Shown in pieces: positions 1-6,042 of a stretch of DNA of 7,875 bases (its first letter is position 1; each line of letters begins with the position of its first letter). Location: NCBI GenBank assembly GCA_020200995.1, contig JAIVHQ010000255.1, forward strand, positions 1,078 through 8,952. Direction: 5' to 3'. The notes below the pieces were generated by a model. It was not told the DNA's origin and ran no database searches. It saw only the letters and a list, made by a program, of their open reading frames with translations. The translations under genes were made by a program, and so were the position numbers. The stretch comes from Flavobacteriales bacterium (GTDB lineage Bacteria; Bacteroidota; Bacteroidia; Flavobacteriales_D; Cryomorphaceae).

Positions 1-178
1 GATGAAGTGGGAGTACACCATGGTTTCGGTGCCTTTCGAGCCGTAACATTCCCAACGCGAATCACAGGGATGTACATGGCGCATCCGCCGAAACACGTAT
101 TCGATGTCAGGCTTAATTCCTTTTTAATTTGGGTTTAGGGTGGCGTACAAGTCATCTCTAAACCAGGTTATCGTCAGG

Positions 179-355
179 CTAATCAGGTAGCCATCCGCCC
201 TGTGAGCGGGTAAATGCACTGAGCCATGTGTACATGTGAGATTTCATTTTTGCCGAAAGGCCATCTATGAACCCGTACACCATGTTCAGCGGCCCCCGTT
301 GCCCGGATCGCCCTTCGCGCTCAATCCAACTTAAATCTTCGGTAAGTTCAGTCAT
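179..355 (-). CDS. Small hypothetical protein, 58 aa (uncertain)
   Basis: This open frame starts at ATG 355-353 and ends with TAG at 181-179, giving 58 residues. The start begins N-terminal MTELTEDLSWIERE and overlaps the stop of the preceding small frame in a TGATG arrangement, which is typical of translational coupling. The protein is mixed in charge, with a Trp/Met/Tyr-rich second half ending GGWLPD. No domain, signal peptide or membrane segment is evident, and I do not recognise a family. The head-to-tail spacing with its neighbour is the only real argument for it. A frame this short can arise by chance, so it may be part of a pseudogene. Confidence 0.22.
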   Translation of the reverse strand: MTELTEDLSWIEREGRSGQRGPLNMVYGFIDGLSAKMKSHMYTWLSAFTRSQGGWLPD

Positions 356-504
356 CAGGCTTCAGCCACCTGCGCTTTTTGTGCGTCTTTCTTAATGCGC
401 ATGTACCGGCGCAACCGAGAATGACCAATGCCGCGGCGGGAACGGGAAGCGCAATACACTTCTTGTCGAACGCGAAAGTTTTGAGAGCGATTATGAAAAA
501 TCAC
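355..504 (-). CDS. Small basic hypothetical protein, 49 aa (uncertain)
   Basis: This frame can start at GTG 504-502, one base after the stop of the membrane-protein gene (TGA 508-506), and ends with TGA 357-355. It would encode about 49 residues, or about 56 if it starts at TTG 525-523 inside the upstream gene. The product is very Arg/Lys-rich (for example SRSRRGIGHSRLRRYMRIKK), with an Ala-rich tail KAQVAEA. That composition could suit a small nucleic-acid-binding protein, but no named family is recognised. The one-base gap upstream and the TGATG junction downstream are operon-like. The GTG or TTG start and small size keep confidence low. Confidence 0.2.
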   Translation of the reverse strand: MIFHNRSQNFRVRQEVYCASRSRRGIGHSRLRRYMRIKKDAQKAQVAEA

Positions 505-505
505 C

Positions 506-1201
506 TCAGGCTTTAACAGATTCAAAATGAGGTGCTGCTTCGCAAGCCCCTTTGTAAATGAGGACCATACTCACAAGTACCATAATGTGAACGGCATCGC
601 TGTTGGTAAACCAGTGCGGATCAAAATGCCAAGGCGTCAAATACATGAAACCTGAAACCACAGCGGTCAGAAATGCTGCCAACAACACGGATGCCCCCGG
701 AATATATCCGCGCATGCCAACGGTTGCAACGATAGCGAGAAAATACGTGACAGCCAGATCAACAACTGCCGGTATGAAGGTTCGGGTATAGAAAAGCAGG
801 AAGATGACCGCCATTGCCTTTGCGGCAAAAAAGACGGACCACAGCTTCCGACCTCTCACTCTGCGGCCGTCATTTTTCCGATTTGTAATAAAAGGTATGA
901 GCGCCACAGAAGCGAAAAAGTTACCGATGGGCACAAAGCTGTTTTTCAGCCCCCATACCAGGTAGAATTCTTCTTCTGTGAACAAGAGGGGGAGGCCGTG
1001 TGTAAATATTCCGCCGAAAGAAGCGATCCCCAAACAAAGCAGGAACATGCGCCATTTAGCAATCCAGGAACCCTGTAAGCCTCGCATTTTAGCAACGAGA
1101 AATACTGAAAGGAATAGTATCAGGAGGTTGGTCACAAGCCCCCCGGGCTCATGGATGTAAACCGTACCAAAAAACAGGCCTGAAGTATCTACGGGGTACA
1201 T
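506..1201 (-). CDS. Seven-segment integral membrane protein, possibly ceramidase/CREST-like
   Basis: The 231-residue product is strongly hydrophobic, with about seven membrane segments: residues ~20-37, 51-71, 84-105, 120-138, 143-161, 166-188 and 202-218. The start is ATG 1201-1199; no Shine-Dalgarno sequence is seen, as is usual in Bacteroidota. Polar residues sit where alkaline ceramidases and other CREST-superfamily membrane hydrolases keep their metal and catalytic residues: Glu18 and Asn25 at the start of segment 1 (HEPGGLVTN), Ser61 and His68 in segment 2 (SFGGIFTHG), Asp148 in a later segment, and His196, Asp202 and His205 before and in the last segment (NSDAVHIM). In ceramidases and PAQR proteins the last segment carries HxxxH; here the first position of that motif is Ser201, so either the motif is altered or the resemblance is only superficial. 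What is seen is the seven-segment layout and these residues; the enzyme family is inference. It is followed at one-base distance by a small frame and preceded by 165 bp lacking a clear gene. Confidence 0.85.
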   Translation of the reverse strand: MYPVDTSGLFFGTVYIHEPGGLVTNLLILFLSVFLVAKMRGLQGSWIAKWRMFLLCLGIASFGGIFTHGLPLLFTEEEFYLVWGLKNSFVPIGNFFASVALIPFITNRKNDGRRVRGRKLWSVFFAAKAMAVIFLLFYTRTFIPAVVDLAVTYFLAIVATVGMRGYIPGASVLLAAFLTAVVSGFMYLTPWHFDPHWFTNSDAVHIMVLVSMVLIYKGACEAAPHFESVKA

Positions 1202-1366
1202 GGGTAGAATTTAGGCGAAGATATATCTTTTGGACTTTGAAAATCACAAATAAAATTCTGAAATGATTTGCATTCCTCTCTCGCGGACGGCATTTATAGA
1301 CATACAGCAAAAAATACTTTCACAGTACGATGTAGCTCAGATTAACCATTTATGTAGCACGTCGGC

Positions 1367-4300
1367 TTAGCGCGTGAGCACCAACTTATGAACTTCGGTA
1401 GATTTTGCTCCGCTGAGCTGCAGAACATAAACTCCTGTTGAAAGATGTGATAGGTCAAAATTTACCCTGTCCGTTCCACGCACATTTTTCACCATGACCA
1501 CAACCCCTTGGAGGTCCATAATGCGCAGGTTGTCGAAATCTGCACTCCCCTGCCAGCGAGCAAACACCTCACCTGTAGTCGGGTTGGGAAATACCTCAAG
1601 GTCAAAGTCATTTACAGCAGTTGTGCTCAATGGATCATTCTCAAGTTCGAGACACACCTGCAAAGTCCATGAATCCAAACTGCCGCTGCCTGTTCCAATA
1701 CTGTTTTCGACAGTCAGCGTCCAATCGCCCTGGGCTTCTTCACCGTTAAACACCTCGAGCGGATCGATGGGTTGCACCCTGGTGATTTCAGCATCTGCGC
1801 AATCGTCGATGCCCGCAGGCTCAGCAAAATCGTCGAATCCAAAAGCAAAACTCTGGGCTCCTTCAGCAAGCAGACTCAGCAAGGCATTGCCTGTTTCGAG
1901 GCCCACCATTACTGAAGGGATGGTAATCCCACCCTGGTTTCCTCCGGGGCTAAAAAAATTGTTTCCCTGATTGTTGATGATAATGGCGCCAATGGCTCCC
2001 GCTTCCTGGGCCTGAAAAACTTTTTGTACAAATTGACATTCGCCGCGGGTTACCACTGCAATTTTTCCGCTAAGCGCCTGCGGGTTTAAAGCGGGATCAC
2101 AAAGCTCTGCGTCGAAAAGGCCGTTGCCATCGATGGCCAAAACTGCCTGACCAATGAGGTGCCCCGAACCGATGCCTGGTCCGAATCCGGAAGGTGTCGA
2201 AGACTGAAAGTTCTCCTGGCTTTGCCCGGGAACCTGTATACCTACACTGCCACTGCCGCGAATGGTCACTTCGGCTCCGCAAGTTACCGTTCCCAGCTCT
2301 GCCGAGATGCCCTGTGGCCCTGTCAGACTGAAAAACAACTGCCCTCCGTCACTGTGTGAGCCTTGAATGGATGTCACGTTTACACTTGATATTTCACCGG
2401 ATTCTCCAATTGTGGTCACCGACTGCACAGATGTGGCTCCGTCTGTACCTTCAGGAATGATCACATTGACTTCCGAAGCTGAGGCACATGCCACAGTGGT
2501 AAACGAAAACACTTCTGAAAAATCCGAAACTGCACATTCATTGTCATTGCGCGTACGCCAGAAATATTCAGTTTCGGGAAGTAATTCGCCCGGAATCACA
2601 GCTGTTTCTGAAAGTTCGCTTTGCGAAAAGACAATTTCATTGAAGGCATCATCGAGGGCCAATTCAACGGTATACAATTCGCCAAGTCCGGCATTTGCAC
2701 TCCACTGCAGGGCGGTGTTGATGCCCGCTGCTGTTTCTTCGTTCTCGGGAAACTCGGGTGTTGCGGGTTGCGGGTCAGCACTCACCAGCTCTGCGAGTAA
2801 AAATATGTCATTGAAAAAAGCCCCGCTGCTGCCTGTAATCTGAATATCATTGAGCCCGGAAGGTGCATTTAGTTCGGTAACTACTGTAGCTGTAAAGCCC
2901 TGGCCCGGCTCCACAACCACAGGATCAAACAGGACAGAGATTCCATCGGGAAGGTTTATGGCATCCAAAGTAATCGGTCCGGGCAGGTCGCTCAGCGCAG
3001 TGGCAGCAATATTGAATTCGAACTCCGAACCCGAGCAGCCGGACACTGAAAGGGGGGATTCAGTTTCGAAGAAAAACCCTTCATCGACAGTGGTGATGGT
3101 GAAATTAAAAGCAGAAAGGTCAAAAAATGGTTGATTCGAAGCCCTCACCATGATTCGCGCAGTGGTGGTGGCTATGTTAGGCGTCAGAATAAAATAGGAC
3201 CCTGTGTTGGGTACACCGGCCGCAACAAGTGAGTCAAACGCAGGCGTGGAAGTCGTTGATAGAAATATATCCACAGTTTCGGCATTGACCGGAGCGGCAT
3301 CTGTGCCCGCCACATTCCACACCACTTCCTGATAAGAGAGACCGGGCCAAACAACACCAACACTATTGGGGGCAATTAGCTCGAAAGGCTCTCCTGTATC
3401 TTCCACATTCACCACCACATCGGCAAACTGATTACAGCCTGTGAAAGGGTTGTTGTCGCGGACGCTCAGCCTGAAATTCATTTCACGCGATACGCCCGGC
3501 AGGCGCTCCCACACGGTGGAAGCCCCTGAGATCAACGCTTCAATTCCGGGAAAAATTCGCTCGGGAACCTCTGAGGGCGAAAAAGACCGGAAATTGGGGC
3601 CTGACTGCGATGAAGCAACAGGTGGCTGGGTGGAAATCTCTACATCCATCTGTTCCCAATTATAAGAGATGGCGTCATCTTCAGCGTCGGTTACCTGAGC
3701 GCTGAGTTCAAAAGGAGTCCCGGCGGGAATCCACATTTCGGCGGTCACCGACTGAATATTTGGTGCTGAGTTGTCGATGCTCTCCACAACGGGGCAATTG
3801 TCTGATTGTACCCTCAGCCCGATTTCGCGCATGCTAATTCCGTGAAAGTGATCATCGCTGTTGGCCTGCACATTGGGATTACAAATTCCCGCATAGGCCA
3901 TTATAGTCGATCCACTGCCGGGCTCTGCGGCCGTTGCGTTATTTCGATTGCCGCCACAGGCGTTGTTAAAACAATGATTTGAGTTGAACTGATGTCCGAT
4001 TTCGTGGGCCACGTAATCTATGTCGAATGGATCACCCACAGGAGCTGCACTACCTGTAACTCCCCGCGCTTTAAAGTTGTCGTTGCAAGTGACGCCCAGC
4101 CCTGCCAGGCCTCCGCTGTTGGTTCCAAACACGTGACCGATATCATAATTTGCAGCACCTATCACGTTGTTGGTTAGGACTTGATTTTCATTGATCATCT
4201 GTCCCGGGCTGCCGTTGGTAAACGGGTCGGTGCCGGGATTGGTGAAGATCAGTTCGGCATTGTTTGGTATGATGGTCATCGTAACCCCGAAATCGCGCTC

Positions 4301-5020
4301 GTACACTCCGTTTACCCTATTCATGGTGGTTACGATTGCTGAAACGGCATCCTCGACTTCACCGCCGTGAAAAATGGTGTATTCACCTGATGCTGAAATT
4401 GCAATTCGATAGGTGCGCAATTCGCATGAATTGTATGGCTGGCCAGCTCCCGCTTGCGACAACGGCGTGCCCGGCGTATTTTCAGCGACCGAGCAATACA
4501 TTACCTTATCGGTAATGAAATCGCCACGTCGATACATCACATGAAGTACAGGATCGCTGCTGCTCACGGGATCGATAAAAAGCGTTTCGCGACCGGGCTG
4601 AAAGATGATGGCATGCATCCCGCGCGGTGTAAAGTCAATTTTTCCCCAAACGGAAGGATCTTCGATAGAAACAATATTCGCTGTGGTTATGTCGGGAAAT
4701 TGCTCTTGCAATCCTTCAGACATCGTATTGTTGCGAGCCACAGAGAAGGAAGTGGCCGATCCGTCCAGTGACGGGAGCATCACGATATCCGAAGCTGAGA
4801 TCGCTTCCGAGAGCAGCCTGCGCTCTGTGCGGTGAATTTCGAAATAGCTGCCTTCCTCAACGTGGATATCGGCATCCCGGTCCTGTGCTTCTACCGGCAA
4901 GTCTCTACCCAGGTAGTTAAATTCCAATCCAAAATCGCCACCCTGCTGGCCAAACGAGTCTATTTGAAAAATAATGACGAAAAGCGCGGCAAAAACAGTC
5001 GAAATTTGTGATGATCTCAT
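1367..5020 (-). CDS. Secreted reprolysin-like zinc metallopeptidase with PA-split P domain and T9SS type A sorting tail
   Basis: The 1217-residue product is a multidomain extracellular protease. Residues 1-24 form a signal peptide (basic MRSSQ, hydrophobic core, cleavage likely near FGQQ). Residues ~25-200 resemble a propeptide. Residues ~200-410 are a reprolysin-like (M12-type metzincin) catalytic domain: HEIGHQFNSNH supplies zinc ligands His339, His343 and His349 and catalytic Glu340, and MAYAG (Met374) is the Met-turn. Residues ~416-545 and ~546-645 look like Ig/PKD-type beta modules, ~650-745 is another beta region, and ~752-842 is FN3-like with EYFWRTR. Residues ~853-1123 are a proprotein-convertase P domain interrupted by a PA domain (core ~984-1055, SGKIAVVTRGECQF). 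Residues ~1138-1217 are a T9SS type A sorting domain (VFPNPTTGE, LSTGVYVL, HKLVLTR end). Export across the outer membrane and surface anchoring by T9SS follow from known biology of that tail; substrates are unknown. The ATG at 5020-5018 was chosen because it directly begins the signal peptide; an upstream in-frame TTG at 5062 would prefix 14 polar residues. The gene is apparently monocistronic and divergent from recR, with no T-run terminator seen downstream. Confidence 0.95.
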   Translation of the reverse strand: MRSSQISTVFAALFVIIFQIDSFGQQGGDFGLEFNYLGRDLPVEAQDRDADIHVEEGSYFEIHRTERRLLSEAISASDIVMLPSLDGSATSFSVARNNTMSEGLQEQFPDITTANIVSIEDPSVWGKIDFTPRGMHAIIFQPGRETLFIDPVSSSDPVLHVMYRRGDFITDKVMYCSVAENTPGTPLSQAGAGQPYNSCELRTYRIAISASGEYTIFHGGEVEDAVSAIVTTMNRVNGVYERDFGVTMTIIPNNAELIFTNPGTDPFTNGSPGQMINENQVLTNNVIGAANYDIGHVFGTNSGGLAGLGVTCNDNFKARGVTGSAAPVGDPFDIDYVAHEIGHQFNSNHCFNNACGGNRNNATAAEPGSGSTIMAYAGICNPNVQANSDDHFHGISMREIGLRVQSDNCPVVESIDNSAPNIQSVTAEMWIPAGTPFELSAQVTDAEDDAISYNWEQMDVEISTQPPVASSQSGPNFRSFSPSEVPERIFPGIEALISGASTVWERLPGVSREMNFRLSVRDNNPFTGCNQFADVVVNVEDTGEPFELIAPNSVGVVWPGLSYQEVVWNVAGTDAAPVNAETVDIFLSTTSTPAFDSLVAAGVPNTGSYFILTPNIATTTARIMVRASNQPFFDLSAFNFTITTVDEGFFFETESPLSVSGCSGSEFEFNIAATALSDLPGPITLDAINLPDGISVLFDPVVVEPGQGFTATVVTELNAPSGLNDIQITGSSGAFFNDIFLLAELVSADPQPATPEFPENEETAAGINTALQWSANAGLGELYTVELALDDAFNEIVFSQSELSETAVIPGELLPETEYFWRTRNDNECAVSDFSEVFSFTTVACASASEVNVIIPEGTDGATSVQSVTTIGESGEISSVNVTSIQGSHSDGGQLFFSLTGPQGISAELGTVTCGAEVTIRGSGSVGIQVPGQSQENFQSSTPSGFGPGIGSGHLIGQAVLAIDGNGLFDAELCDPALNPQALSGKIAVVTRGECQFVQKVFQAQEAGAIGAIIINNQGNNFFSPGGNQGGITIPSVMVGLETGNALLSLLAEGAQSFAFGFDDFAEPAGIDDCADAEITRVQPIDPLEVFNGEEAQGDWTLTVENSIGTGSGSLDSWTLQVCLELENDPLSTTAVNDFDLEVFPNPTTGEVFARWQGSADFDNLRIMDLQGVVVMVKNVRGTDRVNFDLSHLSTGVYVLQLSGAKSTEVHKLVLTR

Positions 5021-5052
5021 AAATAGGTGATAAGTGATAGTTTTGTGAGCAA

Positions 5053-5084
5053 GAAAATACAAATTAACATAATTCGCAAATCAA
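5053..5084 (-). promoter_or_regulatory. Possible Bacteroidota-type promoter for the metallopeptidase gene
   Basis: Reading the minus strand, TAATTTG lies at 5066-5060 and TTG at 5084-5082, 15 bases further upstream. Bacteroidota sigma-factor promoters are described as TTG, a spacer of about 19 bases, then TAnnTTTG. Here the -7 element is one base short and the spacer is short, so the match is imperfect. Transcription would begin near 5053 and give a leader of about 30 bases to the ATG at 5020. That would exclude the upstream TTG at 5062 as a start. Confidence 0.25.
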
Positions 5085-5170
5085 CTTCAGCTGATTCGAA
5101 TTGTTTAGGACAGACTTGCGAAAAGTGATGAAAACCCTGTAAACACTGACAAGCAAGGTACAGACGCAAT

Positions 5171-5196
5171 CTCTGCCACGGCTCACCCGCAGAGCC
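5171..5196. repeat. Overlapping short inverted repeats (alternative hairpins)
   Basis: CTCTGC at 5171-5176 pairs with GCAGAG at 5189-5194 (loop of 12), and GGCTC at 5180-5184 pairs with GAGCC at 5192-5196 (loop of 7). The two stems share bases and cannot form together. No T run follows on either strand, so this is not an intrinsic terminator. It may be a protein-binding site or mere chance. Confidence 0.3.
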
Positions 5197-5406
5197 CTAA
5201 CAAAGCCCTCCGGCATTAACCCCGAGCAAATCAATCATTGCCAAACCCTTAAAACCTCAGAAGTCCGAATCTCCTCCTTTCCCACAAAGTATCCAGAGCC
5301 TTGGCACTCTTGGAATCTCAAGGAATTAATGTTTTCGACAAATGGCGCCTGTGGAGAGACGAAACCAATTTTCGCGCAAAGAGTGCATTCGGCGGCTTGA
5401 ATATGA

Positions 5407-5414
5407 TAATTTTG
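5407..5414 (+). promoter_or_regulatory. TAnnTTTG box (-7 element) just upstream of recR
   Basis: TAATTTTG is an exact match to the Bacteroidota -7 consensus TAnnTTTG and ends four bases before the recR ATG. The nearest TTG upstream (5397-5399) is only 7 bases away, not about 19, so a proper -33 element is not seen. If the box is functional, the transcript would start at or next to the ATG and be essentially leaderless. An 8-base match in A/T-rich DNA can be accidental. Confidence 0.22.
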
Positions 5415-5418
5415 CCGA

Positions 5419-6042
5419 ATGATTCCATCGAAATACATCGAGAACGCGGTGAATGAAATGGCCTCGCTGCCCGGCGTGGGCCGAAAAACTGCACTGCGCT
5501 ATGTGCTGGAGTTGCTCGGCCGCAGCGAAACAGAAGTAGAGCGTTTTGCCGACGCCATACGGGTGATGCGGGCGGAAGTCAAACTTTGCGCGCAGTGCAA
5601 CAACATATCGGATGAAGCCATTTGTGAAATCTGCACCAACCCCTCACGCGACAAAAGCATGATTTGCGTTGTAGAGGACATTCGAGACCTTATGGCCCTC
5701 GAGGCCACCCATCAGTACAAAGGATTGTACCACGTGCTCGGCGGCAAAATATCGCCCATGGACGGTATCGGCCCCGGCGATCTTCACATCGGTAGCTTGC
5801 TGAGCAGGTTATCCGAAGGCGAGGCCAGGGAACTCATTTTCGCCCTTTCGCCCACCATGGAAGGCGACACCACGGCCTATTACATTTTCAAAAAAATCGA
5901 AAAGGCCTGTGCGGACGGGCTCTCCGTGTCGGCGCTCACACGGGGCGTATCCATTGGTGACGAGCTTCAATACGCCGACGAAGTGACGCTAGGGCGCTCC
6001 ATTCTCCACCGCACGCCCTACGACAAATCCTGGCAGGGATGA
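5419..6042 (+). CDS. recR: Recombination mediator protein RecR
   Basis: RecR is the cytoplasmic DNA-repair factor that works with RecO and RecF to load RecA onto gapped single-stranded DNA. The 207-residue product has the normal family length and order. A helix-hairpin-helix occupies residues ~8-35 (LPGVGRKTALRYVLELL). A four-cysteine zinc finger has Cys57, Cys60, Cys69 and Cys72. A Toprim domain runs from ~80 (ICVVEDIRDLMALE, with Glu86 as the acidic residue). The C-terminus is conserved: DELQYADEVTLGRSILHRTPY. The ATG at 5419 is preferred because the following residues (SKYIENAVNEMASLPG) match the N-terminal helix expected in Bacteroidota RecR; the next ATG, codon 14, would remove it. The gene is divergent from the metallopeptidase and overlaps the glycosyltransferase start by 4 bases (ATGA), so the two are probably cotranscribed. 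Confidence 0.97.
   Translation: MIPSKYIENAVNEMASLPGVGRKTALRYVLELLGRSETEVERFADAIRVMRAEVKLCAQCNNISDEAICEICTNPSRDKSMICVVEDIRDLMALEATHQYKGLYHVLGGKISPMDGIGPGDLHIGSLLSRLSEGEARELIFALSPTMEGDTTAYYIFKKIEKACADGLSVSALTRGVSIGDELQYADEVTLGRSILHRTPYDKSWQG

Larger units (their letters stand above)
1..505. other. Left-edge region without a confident gene
   Basis: No recognisable gene, RNA or mobile element could be assigned here. On the minus strand there are two small consecutive frames (504-355 and 355-179, listed separately), and a third frame that is open from a stop near 115 to the left edge, with possible starts GTG at 96-94 or ATG at 84-82. On the plus strand a frame is open from base 1 to a stop at 136-138 (about 45 codons), also cut by the edge. 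None resembles a family I know. The stretch could be a decayed gene downstream of the membrane-protein gene, or short lineage-specific genes. No stem-loop followed by a T run was seen. Confidence 0.5.
5021..5418. other. Divergent intergenic region between the metallopeptidase gene and recR
   Basis: About 400 bases separate the two divergently oriented genes. The region should hold the promoters for both. It contains an imperfect promoter-like pair for the left gene, a perfect TAnnTTTG box just before recR, and a short inverted-repeat cluster at 5171-5196. A minus-strand frame at 5438-5235 overlaps the start of recR and is judged to be chance. No tRNA cloverleaf, riboswitch or repeat array was recognised. 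Confidence 0.6.

Noticed and set aside
1..96. Minus-strand peptide at the left edge (GSKGTETMVYSHFI) recalling the C-terminal LGHxxxxTTxxYxH box of tyrosine recombinases
   Set aside because: The spacing from Gly to Tyr is one residue short, the conserved His after Gly is Ser, and no Arg-containing HxxR box precedes it. The frame is cut by the edge. The resemblance is probably chance.
12..281. Repeated GTACACCATG near 13 and near 271, and several other GTACA words in the first 400 bases
   Set aside because: The shared stretch is only about 10 bases with no regular spacing or extended similarity, so it does not support a repeat family or array.
1202..1366. Possible terminator or small RNA between the metallopeptidase and the membrane-protein gene
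   Set aside because: A/T-rich runs occur on the minus strand but no GC-rich stem precedes them, so no terminator or RNA can be claimed.
1494..4835. Plus-strand frames of 60-158 codons (for example 1494-1970, 2367-2843, 4454-4771)
   Set aside because: They are antisense to the metallopeptidase, Ser/Thr- and Pro-rich in a way expected from the complement of its codons, and have no domain.
5018..5062. Upstream TTG start at 5062 for the metallopeptidase, giving 1231 residues
   Set aside because: It would put 14 extra residues ahead of an otherwise normal signal peptide, and the TTG overlaps the candidate -7 element. The ATG at 5020 is the better start.
5235..5438. Minus-strand frame of 67 codons with a CxxC pair, overlapping the recR start
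   Set aside because: It begins inside recR, has no family resemblance and sits in promoter-like DNA. Chance is the simplest explanation.
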